From Alisma plantago-aquatica (lineage: Eukaryota > Streptophyta > Magnoliopsida > Alismatales > Alismataceae): a stretch of 64,000 nt of DNA. Made by a program: the position numbers and the translations under genes. Within the stretch, counting starts at the first letter, position 1; every line of letters starts with the position of its first letter. Shown here in pieces: positions 1 to 11,900 of the stretch. Under the pieces are notes generated by a model, which saw only the letters and a program-made list of their open reading frames with translations, was not told the DNA's origin and did not search any database. The stretch spans positions 1,332,028,304-1,332,092,303 of the forward strand of contig OY856410.1 in the NCBI GenBank assembly GCA_963693085.1. The letters run 5' to 3'.

Positions 1-178
1 CACCTAATCTCACTAGTAAGTGTATAATGCGTAATTGGTTTTCAAGAAAATTTCGGCAGCATTTCCCCGCTGTTCTCTAAGTACATATGTACTTAGAGAA
101 CAAACAGGGAAATGCTACTGAAAGTTTCTCAAAAACCCAATACACATTATACACTTACATCCTAAGTGAGATTAGGTG
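1..178. repeat. Foldback (MITE-like) element, near-perfect inverted repeat
   Basis: The first 178 bases form one long hairpin. The outer 14 bases (CACCTAATCTCACT) reappear inverted at 165-178. The arms pair along nearly their whole length with a few mismatches and small gaps, and the centre (71-102) is a perfect 32-base palindrome. There is no room for a protein. Long foldbacks of this size are typical of MITEs, but the left flank is outside the window, so no target duplication can be checked and the element may extend leftward. An inverted-repeat transcript from here would be a plausible source of small RNAs; that is inference. Confidence 0.7.
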
Positions 179-206
179 TTCAAGAACAGTCCCAAACCGG
201 GGACTA

Positions 207-239
207 TCCAAGATTTACTCCTAATGAGTAAATCTTGGA
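207..239. repeat. Short perfect hairpin beside the foldback element
   Basis: A 14-base arm (207-220) is repeated inverted at 226-239 with a 5-base loop. It lies 28 bases from the end of the large foldback and may be another part of the same inverted-repeat element. It is not followed by a T-run and is not read as a terminator. Confidence 0.5.
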
Positions 240-1085
240 CGGGTTTCTAGGCCAACAAATACATGTGTTGCATTCTTATATATAATAATTGTCTATAAAC
301 TACATGCAACATGGTTAATCCTAATCAACAGAGCATTATTAAATAATAAATCAAGAAATCAATAGTTTCAAACAAAAGGTCTAGGAATCTTTACTAGACA
401 TTATATGTATCCCTAATCATCATATTTAACATACTACATTATTATGAACATCCAGATCAGATTAAGATCATACTATGTTATAACATATTATCGAAGGAAA
501 CATATTCTTCATGTAGTGTTGATTCTAGAAGTCTAAGAAGGGAATCTGAGAATTTTAGATGCTTACAGTCTCTAAGGGATAGAAGTAAGGAATAATTTAT
601 ACCTTTTCTAGTTAAGGATTTTGTAGATACTTGGACTAGTCCTAAATGAAGAAAGTTGTATCTTAGATTATTTTTTATCATGTTTAGATCTCTTTCAGAT
701 AGAAGTTGTATGCATTCCTATGAAGGTGTAACTCATATAGTTTTTTCAGTATCCTTAATGTAATAATTAGATATCAAATGAAAACTACCTTTTGAGTAAA
801 TGGTGGCGTAGGAAGGTCCAGTTTTGCATTGGAATGAATGGTGACATAGTAAGGGGCAATTTACATTTGGATAATCGATAGAAGTGAGTGACTAGAGGTG
901 AATTAGGGTTTGTAATTAAAGGGTGTATAATTTTCTTAGGATTTAAAGGAGAATATCTACATAAAATTGCAATAAAAAACAACAACATGATGAATATGAT
1001 TGAAGCAAAAATGAGCTGTGTAACTAGGTATAAAATCGTACCTGTAAGTAGCGAGCTCGTGGAGGAAGAAGAGGAGTAGCTCTGT
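240..1085. other. AT-rich stretch with no recognised gene
   Basis: I see no protein, RNA gene or clear repeat boundary here. It is probably internal sequence of the CACTA element whose 3' end is at 1,934, but no left terminal repeat of that element occurs in the window, so this is inference. Confidence 0.3.
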
Positions 1086-1466
1086 CGGTAGCGAGCTCCG
1101 TTAAGGAAGAAGAGCAGTGGAGGCGGCGACGATGAGCAGTGGAGGCAGCGATGTAGGCAGTGGAGGCGGCAGCGGCGTAGGGCAGTGGCAGCAGCGGCGG
1201 AGACGCGGGGGTCGTCAGGCGGAGAAGGAGCAGGAAGGCGACACCGGCAGCAGGGAGCGGCAGGCGGCGGCGGGCAGGAAGGCGGCGGAGAAGGAGCAGG
1301 CAGGCGGTGGCGACACCGGCAGCAGAAGGAGCAGGAAGCGGCGGCGGCGCACAAGCAACAGCAGCAGCGGAGGGTCGGGCGACGGTAGCGGAGGGTGGCG
1401 GGCAGCGGCGTCGGTGAGCAGCGGAGGGTCGGGCGATGAAGACGATGAAACAGGAAAGGGGACCTA
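1086..1466. repeat. GC-rich low-complexity tract (GGC/GGA repeats)
   Basis: A run of imperfect GCGGCG, GGAGGC and GGCAGCAG units inside otherwise AT-rich DNA. Reading frames exist on both strands, but they translate only to simple Gly/Ser/Arg-rich or Pro/Cys/Ala-rich sequence and look like products of base composition. It could be an internal GC-rich part of the adjoining CACTA element. Confidence 0.5.
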
Positions 1467-1484
1467 AAGTCGATCGATCATGCG

Positions 1485-1934
1485 TCTAATAAGTTCGTAA
1501 AGGGCGTCGGGTATCTAACAAAGCCGACGCCTAAGGTCTTCAGCGTCGGTTCCTATTACAAAACCGACGTCCAATTAGATAAAATTTGCCCCAAATAAAT
1601 TGGCGGGAACCACTATAGGCGTCGGTTATCTAAGGATAACCGACACCTAAGCTGTAAATTTTCGCGCAAATTTTCATCTTATATAGGCGTCGGGCTTTAG
1701 GTAAATAACCGATGCCGTATGTGACATATTTTTTTTGCTCGAAAATTGGATTTCGCGGCAGTTTTAGGCGTCGGTTTTTTACCAAAAAAACCGACGCTTA
1801 ATACAAGCGGTACCCGTGTCTTGGCTACAGACGTCGGATGACCTAGATGACCGACGTTGAATGTTATAGGCGTCGGTTTTCCTAAATAACCGACGCCCAG
1901 AAAAGCGACACTGAATGTTGTTTCTGTAGTAGTG
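1485..1934 (+). mobile_element. CACTA (En/Spm) DNA transposon, 3' terminal region
   Basis: The right end at 1,934 reads TTTCTGTAGTAGTG, the inverse of a CACTACTACAGAAA-type CACTA terminus. The 400 bases before it hold seven copies of a motif of the form GCGTCGGTT...AACCGACGC, starting near 1,508, 1,539, 1,620, 1,686, 1,768, 1,830 and 1,870. Each is a small hairpin of about 28 bases. Clustered subterminal motifs of this kind bind the transposase in the CACTA family. The DNA right of the junction matches an LTR that continues to 2,479, so the junction is credible; the expected 3-bp target copy would be CAT (1,935-1,937). No transposase gene and no left end are visible, so the element is truncated, non-autonomous or extends outside the window. 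Confidence 0.8.
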
Positions 1935-2479
1935 CATGTTTCAGGACTGCGTTTGATGATGTCAAAGTGTGCCCAACGACATGTGTTGAGTGCAGTGATT
2001 TCAGGTCTAAGAATCACACTCACCACCATCACTGTGAGTACTGACTGTGACTACCATCTCATGGTTCCATGTGTCAAACTCACGGTGGGTCTGTCCGGTA
2101 CACTTGTTCTCTAACAAGTACCTATGTGTTTGGTTTGATATCTCTATATCATGACTAATGAGATTCTGTCATCAACCAACACCACAATCTAGTCTTGTGT
2201 GTCATTGCTGTCTATCTACCTTCCACAATGACATCCGACTAGGGACATAACAAGAATGTACAAACTCTTAGCATCCGTATGATCTCATCGTTCAGGTCCT
2301 CAACCTGAAAGCATATGTCATTGAGTACTGTCATTCTCTAGACATTCAATCTGTTCTATCACTATCTCATATGACTGAACCAGAAAGAATTGGAAGCTCG
2401 CCTTTGATGTTTATCAAATCAATCTTAATGTATCCCACCAATCATCACATGATTGGCTCTCAGGGAATACATACCAACA
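1935..2479 (-). mobile_element. Fragment of an Angela-type copia LTR
   Basis: This segment aligns along its length with 45,235-45,782 and 54,480-55,010, the LTRs of the copia element further right. Shared blocks include the stretch on either side of a TGATATC(T/A)C run and the terminal ATACATACCAACA. The end at 2,479 (CCAACA) equals the minus-strand LTR start TGTTGG. Only the LTR's first part remains, because the CACTA element interrupts it at 1,934/1,935. No matching internal copia sequence follows on the right. Confidence 0.7.
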
Positions 2480-2587
2480 TTAACACCTAAGGTTGCATAT
2501 TTGAAACATGATGAGTATCATCTTTGAACTCTTGATTGTGATCTTAGAAAAAATTTGGGGATGAAATATCTTTTAAGGATGGTAGGA

Positions 2588-3650
2588 TGTGATAACTTGA
2601 CGTTCTCCCACCTCGATTATTCTCCTTCTCTCTCTTTTGAGACCCATCACACTCAATTAAATTTCAATGACATGATATGAGTTGTTGGTGACCCAATTTG
2701 ATCACCTCGATGACTAACTTCATAATATGTGGCTCTATTAGAAAATTGAACTAAGTATGATGCTTTAAGATATTGTCATCTTGCAAGATAAGTTGAACCT
2801 AATCGATGTGATCACCTTGGTCATTAATATTTTTCATGAGGTACATCTTTCAGTTTTGAATTCAAAGAGACAAAAATCCGATCAATCAGATTGATGGATC
2901 AAATGTTATACCTTTTGGAAAATCCATGTTTAATCATGCTTTCTGCTCTATATTTTCATTTTTGGGCTGACCTACGGCATTTGGTCCCAATAGACCCACG
3001 TGGCCTAGTTGTGAGTGTTGTGCTTACTTGCCCTCTCTTTTTTTGGGAATGTTCCACCACAACCGTAGATTCGTGTCCCATAGGTGCAATGATGCTAAGG
3101 TTACAATCTACCTCCAGTCTGACAAGTACAGTAGGGTAACTGTGTACTTGTTGGCAACACACCAATCAACACCATTCCTCACCTTCTTTGCCACAATTAG
3201 GTGTGAAATACTTCATTTCCCTCTTCACTCTCTCATTTTCCCTTTTTTTGACCCTACCTCGTACTCTAGGAATCCCCCCCTTTCTCCTTCTTCACCATCC
3301 AGCCATGGTTCCTTGGACACAACAACCTTAAATCTCCTCACCCCTATTGAATCTCAATCGGCTCCAAGGGCACGTCCGGGATCATGGGTACCAGCAGAAG
3401 CTTATTGGAAAGTACCTATGCCACAAAGGCCTCCCCCTAACCTTGTCTCTCCTATGGGAGGTTTCCCATCATAGATCCATGTTGGGCCTGCTCACGCTTG
3501 CGAAGAGGAGGATGTGAGGTAGTGATTAGGATCCTTAGGCCCATTTGGGAGCTCCAGACCATGACTGTGAGGGTCAGTTGGCCAGAGGACATGTGACTCT
3601 GGACCATTTTGATGGGTGTAGTGGATAGATTTGCCAACAATTTGCTAAAC
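2588..3650 (+). mobile_element. 5' part of a long gypsy-type LTR
   Basis: It starts TGTGATAACTTG. Its first 180 bases match the start of the solo LTR at 37,483, including a shared block around CACTCAATT(A/T)AATTTCAAT and GATCACCT(C/T)GATGACTAA. Both copies have a GC-richer section at similar offset (here about 3,240-3,640). Open frames in that section have no recognisable domain. I cannot find a CA end with a matching target copy, so the right boundary is approximate and the LTR is probably truncated. Confidence 0.5.
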
Positions 3651-5792
3651 AAAAAATTAAGGATGTATATATCAAGTCTTATACAACATCTAAAGTAATG
3701 ATCAACCCGTGGAGAAAGATAGGATAAAAAACAATTATATACACCTTGTGAATGATTTCAAACACATAAAAGACTTGTAAGTTTAGCTCTAAATTTAAAC
3801 ATTCCTTGAATCAAATAATGAATTCTAAACAGAATATGAACAAAAATAATAGCAGTAAACACATTTTCTATGTGTATAGGATACTTGGTCATATTCCTAA
3901 TTTTTGTATAAATATCAAGGGGAATAGAAGAAAAATACCAAGAATGTTGAAGGATTATTATAGACTTTAAAATATGATTATAGACTTTAGGTGACAACAA
4001 ATCCATAAAGAAAATTTTAAGCTTTTACATGTCGACTTGTAGCTCAAATTGGTGAAAGCCCTTAGGCTACATGTTGTTTATATTTTCCTAGTTTAAGAAG
4101 AGTCTAGTTAGTGAAGTCTTAGTATTGTCATATGAATATGCTTTTTGAGTTTGGGTAACAAGGTGGTACAATCTAGATTTATTTTTCACACAGTTGTAGG
4201 ATAAATATGCGGGATGTGATTTAACTTTTATGTTTATTAATAAAATGATATTCCTCATATGAATTACTAAAATGATACTATTTCTATTTATATATATGTT
4301 CATGATTGGCATTCACCATATGGATATGCAACCAAGAATGCCTTGAATCACATGGTTCACATGGACTTGACTTCTAAATATAGAATTATGAATATAAATA
4401 TATTCCAATGTTCAACATATATTGTCTAAATTTTCGTACAATATTTTGAAATGATATCATTTTTGTACAACACTATGCATAGTCACAATTATTATCTAGG
4501 TCGTGCAAAATACTAGTTTCTCAATAGAAAAGTTAGAAATGGAAACTTCAAAATAATATAATGAGACGGATCCTAGAGGGGCATCACTAATCATTGAATA
4601 AATGAAACATCCAACATGCCAAACACCATGATAATAAGTCATATACTCAATAAGAATGTTTCAAAACACAAAAATGGTAGCATATAAATGAAAGAATCTG
4701 ACTACTCCAATGGCTCAAGTTTTCAAAGTTCAACACCGACTGATATAGATACATCAAAGAAAAGTAGTTATATAAAAGATGATTGACCAGGCCATATCAG
4801 TTCTACCTCCAAAAAGACAAGCTAATCTAGTGTAGGATTCACAATTTCTATTTCCTTTACTTAATGGTTTAGGAAAAACCCTACAAAAAGAATAAAATAG
4901 TCAAGAACATCAACTAAAGATGGTACATATATACAAAAAAATGTTAGGAAATCATAAGTAGGACAAAATAAGTTAACGAGATTCACATCAAAAAGTGAGA
5001 AGAAAATACGCAAAAGGATTACTAGAAGAACCTTCCAAAAGGGTAGATATTCAATATATAAAAGAAAAATGTCAACATCTAGTCTAAAATAACAATATAG
5101 TTCACAACTTTGAGAAAAGATGCATATTAATATGAGAACTATGCAAAAAAAACAATTTACAACATCACTACCAAAATCAATAACAAACATTTTTGAGTAA
5201 TGGTGATAACCACTAATTAAACCAAGAATAGGCCTCACCTAATTCCCACAATAAATATTTGTGTGTATTGGGCATAATCAATCGATAACTTGGAAACACG
5301 CATCACCAACTAATTCCACTATAAAGAAGATAAATACAATTAGAGTCACACTTTAAACTATTACTGCTTTGTCCTTATGCCAATCATCATAATAATAATT
5401 AAAACTTATATAGAGAAAATATAAAATTATAGTCATATTCATCACAAAATTATCCAAACTAGGGTTACACCACCAAATTGTTCAAGTAGTTCAGTTTTAC
5501 AAATATGGTACAAACTGAAATTAAATGAAAAAAAATCCAGGCTATTGTTTTGCAAATGAATTCTATATTTGAAAACAAATTTTAAATAGTTAACCAAGAG
5601 ACAATAAGTGGAGTTCAAATGAAATTCTCCATCACTCCAAAGAAATTGAGGGAGAATGTTGACATATTTTCGGTCGGTTTTCTCTATGTTTTGTCTGGCA
5701 CGGTGGGTTACTGTCACTTGTGCGTTTTTTCACATTATATATGTGAAATCAACTTCTATACGTTTTGAGTATAGTAAGATACTGTTTTTTTC
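3651..5792. other. AT-rich intergenic stretch, nothing recognised
   Basis: No coding domain, RNA gene, LTR end or terminal inverted repeat was recognised. Short open frames on both strands have low-complexity content. Probably old, decayed transposon DNA. Confidence 0.4.
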
Positions 5793-5891
5793 ATTGAACC
5801 CGTCCTACGAGGTTAGTGACATATAGATAGTGACAGCTCACCAGTGGACAAAAGGAAAAATAAAACGCAATTGAACCCGTCCTACGAGGTT
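5793..5891. repeat. 22-bp direct repeats flanking a 55-bp insert
   Basis: The same 22 bases (beginning ATTGAACCCGTCC) occur at 5,793-5,814 and 5,870-5,891. The 55 bases between them end in an A-rich run. This is what a very short LINE- or SINE-type insertion with a long target duplication would look like, but the insert is too short to classify. A simple duplication is also possible. Confidence 0.5.
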
Positions 5892-6570
5892 GTCAATTAG
5901 AAGTGAGCAGTATGCAAAATGACAAACAGAGTCGTGAATGGCAAATCTACATTTCTGGATTTCAGAATTCGTCCTTCTCTTAACATAATTTTGGATTTAA
6001 GAAACAATGAAAATAGCAGAGTACTTTTGAAATCTGACACATGGTGACACGATGCTAGCATACCTCCTCTAGCTAGTTTAGTATTGTCATATACTAGCAT
6101 CCTTTGTGAGGGAACATGTACTTCACCGTCAAATCCACTACTCCGCCTAGAATCAAGAACTTAGGCCATTTTTGGTTGGCAGGAAGGGATTGATGTGGGC
6201 TAAAAAGTAAGCCAGGATAGGGCAGTATATGATGTGATAGAGGATAATATTTTACTATGTTGTGTTTGCATGCAACACAGATTAGCACTTGGGATTGAAT
6301 CAGATCATAGCACAATAGCGCCACAGTCAATGCCGTTGCTTCTTTTACCAACGGCAGAAACCAATTGCTCATTGCAGCAAGAGGCACAAATGAATTGCTC
6401 ATATCTACACAGTCCTATGATCAACATAGTTGATTCTTGATGACTATTCTTGTATAAATAACTTGTAGGTTCTCATGCTAGCATCCATTGATTGAAGATT
6501 CCAAAACCTCCACTATAATGAATATGTCACAGTTCTATCTAGCAGGGGCCTCGTCTCCTTTTTTTTCTCA
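5892..6570. other. Intergenic stretch left of the subtilase fragment
   Basis: No gene recognised. The subtilase similarity on the minus strand stops at an in-frame stop near 6,570 and does not continue into this DNA in any frame I could read. Confidence 0.35.
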
Positions 6571-6840
6571 GGTAGCGTTGGCGTAGAATACAGAGATGAG
6601 TTTCTTGTTGCAAAGAGACGGGGCGAAGTCAACCCCAGCCTCACACTCCTTGGCCATCACATCCGGACGGCGTGTCAGAGTCATCGAAGCACTTGCTCCC
6701 AGGCCACAGGCCCCTGTCCAGCATACCGACGATGATGTCTGCGGTAAGGATCGAGATGGTGGCGGTGGTTGTGGTGGGCGGGGTGCCTGGGTGCAACAGT
6801 CTGACGAACACCGGGAAGCGAGTGGCCTGAAGGTGGAGGA
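6571..6840 (-). pseudogene. Subtilisin-like serine protease (subtilase) pseudogene, catalytic-Asp part
   Basis: Read on the minus strand, this is the start of a plant subtilase catalytic domain. One frame gives ADIIVGMLDRGLWPGSK followed by CFDD (about 6,680-6,745), matching the family's catalytic aspartate block, in which D-T/S-G is followed by WPES. Here the Asp is kept but the next residue is Arg. A second frame then gives KECEAGVDFAPSLCNKKLI (about 6,600-6,656), the conserved Cys-containing block that follows in plant subtilases. The two blocks lie in different frames, a stop follows near 6,570, and the His and Ser catalytic regions are absent, so the gene is dead and truncated to under a quarter of the usual roughly 750 residues. 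The preceding part of the gene lies beyond the copia insertion, at 13,667-13,990. Confidence 0.8.
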
Positions 6841-8887
6841 TGTTGCAAATAATCTCGTTGCTTGGTAGTTAGTTCATTCCTATATTTTCAGTTCAGTTTG
6901 TTTACCAAGTCTGGTCCACCCATAAGCCCACGAGTTGTGTGAGTGCTGAACGTGCTGAGTCCACGACGTGGTCTAACATCGTTTACTGGTCTGTGGGATA
7001 GCACGGGTAAACCGGATAGCATTTACCCGGATAGCAGTAAGCCATGATTGTTTTCCCTTAAGCATAAATAAGAAGGAAGAAAACAGAAAAGCAGCAAGTT
7101 GTGCGCTGCACCATATCTCTGTGTTCATAGTGTTCGCGTTGAGCAGTGGCGGATTCAGAAATCTACAAACTATGAGTAGTGACAATGAGAAAAATAATAC
7201 TTATTTAGAAAAAAATTGAAGAAAACACACCTAATAAGTGTCTCATTGTCTCCAACATATAAAATAACCTATTTGTAAAAAAACCTAACATAACTAAAAT
7301 GACAAAATTCATTATTCAAAATAATGAATATGTTTAAATGTCTAAAGTCATAAGTAACACATTATTTGGCATGTCTTTCAGATTAAACAACTAGAAGATC
7401 AACAATATAATCTTAATTCATGATCACTTGATTAGTACAATGTGCATACAATTGGCAATGCAAAAGAAAAATAATAGTTATATTAAAAATGGGAACAAAA
7501 TCATCTTTTAAGTGGAGAACAAGCATTAAAATATAATATGACATCATTTAGTGGATGGTGTCATACTAGAAGGCCCAAAAAATTATAACAGTTAAATTTT
7601 ATACTATAAAGGATATAAGTATAATGTACTTGATATATTATAAGATCTTGACACAATGATCAGTTGAAAAAAAATTCAGAAAAAAAAGAAGGAAAATATT
7701 TTATGAGGTTGTATGAACAACATATGATGGAGAAGCACATTGGGAAATAAAAAGTGAAGAGAATGAAGAGGAAAGATCCATGCATATTTTTTATTTAAAA
7801 GTTGAAGAAGAGAGGATATGAAAGAAAAAATTATATATTTTTATTGACTCTAATTATACATTTCATCCCTTTTTTCTCTCTCCATTTGATTAAAATTATA
7901 TTTACTAGATGGATTTTCTCACATTTTCTTCTCCTTCTTACCCCACATTTTATATATTTTTCTCTACTCCTTTTTTACCTTATGCCAATTCAATCGTCTT
8001 ATTTTTTTATAGATAGAAATATTGTCATTATCTTCTCAAGTTCTTGTAAATTTGTAATCATTGTTACTTGGCTTAAAACTTATAATATCTAAATGTTATG
8101 TAACTAAAAAAGTTTATGAAATACCATGTAACAATAAATACTATTTGGATCTATTTCTATATAGTAATATATATCTTTTAATAATTTGAGAGTGATTGAC
8201 TAATAAAAGTTTGAAAAATATATATATAAATAGAAGGTGATAGTTGTGCATGTATGGTTATTATTTTTCCCAATGGTGTATAATAATAATTGAGTGAACT
8301 TACTCAATTTATAGCTAATAATATATGTTAATTAATAAGTCAACTATATTACATCAAATTTTAGTTAATAGGTCAACATGATGCATGATATATTTTTATA
8401 AATTTCATTTTGTATAATTATTTTCATCTTTTATGGGTACATATTCCTAGTCTTGTAATGATTCACATTCAAGTAGAGGAGACAATTTGTGTAACTTTTA
8501 ACACAATTAATATGAAACTATTAAACAAATTTTAGTAGGATAGAAATAAAATATATGATTTCTTCAGCTCATAATTGATGACATGCATATTAGGACGGTA
8601 AATTTTATGATTTGTGAGTATATAAGACACACAATCCACAAATATATTAAGTTTAACCATTAAGAAGTTCATACAAAGAAGAATAATAGGATTGACTGAA
8701 ATCATAAGATTAAAAGTCATATTTTGTACAATGTAATATTTTTTTTATAAAATATAAATATGTACATGGTATCATAATAATAATTAAAATATTTTTAGAG
8801 GGGGGTTTTCAACCCCGGCAGCCCCCCTCTGGCTACGCCCCTAGCGTTGAGTACTGTAGCTCTTCCACGCTGGAGTAGTTGCTAACA
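6841..8887 (+). repeat. 5' LTR of the copia element, split by a hAT insertion
   Basis: LTR sequence runs 6,841-7,143 and resumes at 8,852-8,887. It has 15 bases near 7,017-7,032 that the 3' LTR lacks. A TATA-like GCATAAATAAG lies near 7,060, a likely promoter for the retroelement, and the same motif occurs in the 3' LTR. Confidence 0.93.
7144..8843. mobile_element. Non-autonomous hAT (Tip100-like) transposon, 1,700 bp
   Basis: It begins CAGTGGCGGATTCA and ends TGGCTACGCCCCTA, whose inverse TAGGGGCGTAGCCA matches the left end at 9 of 14 positions. These ends resemble the CAGGGGCGGAGCCA ends of Tip100-type hAT elements. It is flanked by a perfect 8-bp duplication GCGTTGAG (7,136-7,143 and 8,844-8,851), the hAT hallmark. 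The other LTR of the host copia shows the uninterrupted site. The interior is very AT-rich and has no transposase; the longest open frame (7,802-8,092) is low-complexity. The right end carries a G-run/C-run stem (GGGGGG...CCCCCC near 8,801-8,828). Confidence 0.9.
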
Positions 8888-8889
8888 GT

Positions 8890-8901
8890 TGCCATCAAAG
8901 C
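8890..8901 (+). promoter_or_regulatory. Degenerate tRNA-iMet primer binding site
   Basis: TGCCATCAAAGC, two bases after the 5' LTR end, matches the usual copia primer site TGGTATCAGAGC at 9 of 12 positions. It would prime minus-strand DNA synthesis. Position and partial match are the only support. Confidence 0.55.
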
Positions 8902-8925
8902 TGAGTTTTGGGTTAGCGTGTGTAG

Positions 8926-11900
8926 ATGCTGAAGCGAGACGATGGTACCTCCAAGACTGCCGAGGAGATCGAGCGACAGAAGAATGCCAACTTCGCCACC
9001 AAGAACGGCGAACGCCTGCTCGTACCACGCACCGTACGTGACACCGACATGTCGTCGACCCAGTTCCCGATCCTGACACGGACAAACTACCACAACTGGT
9101 CGCTCTTGATGAAAGTGATCATGTAGGCCCGCGGCCTGTGGACGACGGTCGACACCGGTGTCAGAGACTACATCGACGATCGTATGGCGCTCGAGGCAAT
9201 CCTTCGTGTCATGCCCCAGGAGATGATTCCCAGTCTAGCCGTCAAAGCAACGACAAAGGAGGCCTGGGACACCGTCAAGACGTTGCGAGTCGGCGCACAA
9301 CGGGTGCGGGAATCGCGAGCGCAAACACTGTGTTTGCATTACGAGGACATCAAATTCAAGGTGGGAGAGAACATCGACAATGTTGCAATGCAGATGATGG
9401 GCCTCGTCAACGAGCTCAACATCCTTGGTGATCCCATCGAAGAAAAGAAGGTAGTCCTGAAATTCCTCCGTGTTTTCCCTAAGAGGTACAAGCAGCTTGC
9501 TTGGTCGATCGAGAGCCTCGTCGACCTCAACACCCTATCGATCGAGGAGTTGATTGGGCGGCTCAAGGTCGCCGACGAACGTGATGAGGAAGAAGAAAAC
9601 AGCGGCAAACTTCTCCTTACCGAGGACCAGTGGCGTGCCCGTGTGAGCCGTCACGATGGCGGAGGGTCCTCTGGAGGCGGTGCAAACACGAACGGGCGCA
9701 AGTGCTAGATGAACAAAGGGAAGGGAAAGGACATGACTGGTGGCAACGACAAGCCCCAAACTGGTGGTGGAGGCAACACCGACGTCAAGTGCAATTATTG
9801 TGGTAAGCCAAATCATTATGCACGTGAATGCCTCAAGAAGAAAAGGGATGAGGAAGCCAATCTCATGCAAGCCGAAGAGGAAGAACCGACCCTTCTCATG
9901 GCACAACTCTGTTCAAAAATTGAGGAGCATGTGCACGCCCCGCGGGGCACTACGCACCCAGAACCCGTGCACCACCAAATCGCGGCTGTTGCGGAAGAGC
10001 CCGCACCCGCCATGGGGGCCGAACCGTCCCAGGCCCTCATACATGTCGCCCCAGAGGTGGTGGCCGACGTGAATCTTAACGAGGAACGTGCCGCCGTCAA
10101 GCTGGGATGTGTGGAGGACGTGCATGACGCAGCTTGGTACCTGGACACCGGTGCCAGCAACCACATGAGCAGGGATCGCTCTGTCTTCTCCGAGCTGGAC
10201 AACGCCGTCAAGGGAACCGTCTGGTTTGGTGATGGATCTGTGGTGGACATCTACGGATGTGGATCTGTGTTGCTTACATGGCGCGGTGGCACGCACAGGA
10301 TGTTGACTGGGGTCTATTATATACCCCGGCTCCGCAGTCATATAGTCAGCCTCGGTCAACTAGACGAGCTTGGTTGTAAGATTGGGATTGAAGGCGGCTA
10401 CCTCACCATCCACGACCAGCGGCGGCAGCTCCTCGCGAAGGTCAGGCGCAACGCCAGTCGGCTCTATGTCCTCACCATCAAGCTGGCCTCGTCAGTGTGC
10501 TACTCGGCGAAGAGCAATGAGGAAGCCTGGAAATGGCACGCCAGGTACGACCACCTCAACTTCCAATCTCTCTGCAAGCTTGCGGATCAAGGTATGGTGT
10601 GTGGCCTTCCCCATCTAGACCAGGTGGAGCAGTTGTGTGACGTGTGCCTTGCCGACAAGTAGCGTCCAGCTCCCTTCCCACAATTTGCGAAGAGATGTGC
10701 AGAGAAGGTGCTCGACCTTGTGTACGGGGACATCTGCGGGCCCATCTCGCCACCCACGTCGGATGGTAAGCGTTACTTTCTCCTCCTGGTGGATGATTGT
10801 AGCAGGTTCATGTGGCTCATCCTACTTCGGTCCAAGGACAAGGCGGCAACTGCCATCCGCCGTTTCAAGGTTGGCGTGGAAACTGAGAAGAAAACCAAGC
10901 TACATGCTTTGAGGACGGACCGTGGTGGTGAATTCATGTCCACGGAGCTCGCCGACTACTGTGTCGAGGAGGGCATCAAGCGCCAGCTGACTGCCCCGTA
11001 CTCCCCATAGCAAAATGGGGTGGTCGAGCGCCGGAATCAAACAGTGGTGGCAATGGCCCGCTGCATGCTCAATGCCAAGAGCGTTCCTGCACACTTCTGG
11101 GGTGAGGCTATAACAACGGCCGTCTTTCTGCTCAATCGGTCGCCTACTTGCAGCCTCGACGGAAAGACTCATTATGAGGCATGGTAAAATGAGAAGCCTT
11201 TAGTGCACTTCCTGAAAGTCTTCAGCTCAGTGGCGCATGTCAAGATCACGAAGCCAAATTCCAAGAAGCTTGATGATCGTAGCAAACCGATGTTCTTCAT
11301 CAGCTATGAAGCGGGCGAGCTGCAATATTGTGTCTTCAACCCTGTTGGTAAGCGCGTATATGTTACTCGTGATGTAGTGTTCGATAAAAATGCATGTTGG
11401 AAGTGGGGTGTTGGAAGTGGGGTGCAGAGGAAGCAAATAACATAGGTGAAACTTTCACCGTGGAGTAAATTGTTGCCAGCGCCGCGTGTGGTCCAGTGTC
11501 GGCTCCCACCACACCTGCACCATCATCTCCTGCAGCATGACCTACACCGACTTCGTCCACGACCGTGATGTCGGGAACCCCAGCAGCACCGTCATCCCAA
11601 GAGTCGGCCACACCTCCACAAGCACAGGCGCCAGGGGTGCAGAGTTCGTCTCGCCATGAGTAGATACCTCTCCCCCGGAAACCAACGGCGATGGGCCACG
11701 ACGTTTCAGAACGCTCCAGAATTTCTTCGACACCACGCACCACCCACGAACTGGATGTCGAGGAGTTGTACCTCATCGCGGGTGAGGAGCCTGCAAACTT
11801 CGTCGACGTAGATATGCATGAATGTTGGTGTCGTGCAATGATCGACGAGATAGCATCGATCGAAGAAAATGGTACATGGGAGCTCACTGATCTACCTACA

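Noticed and set aside
785..1467. Long overlapping open frames in the GC-rich tract
   Set aside because: Both strands are open because of GGC/GCC repeats. The products are low-complexity without domain, and the tract lies in a probable CACTA interior.
9339..10359. Minus-strand open frames across the copia gag and protease
   Set aside because: They are shadows of the plus-strand gag-pol frame, which carries the CCHC and DTGAS motifs.
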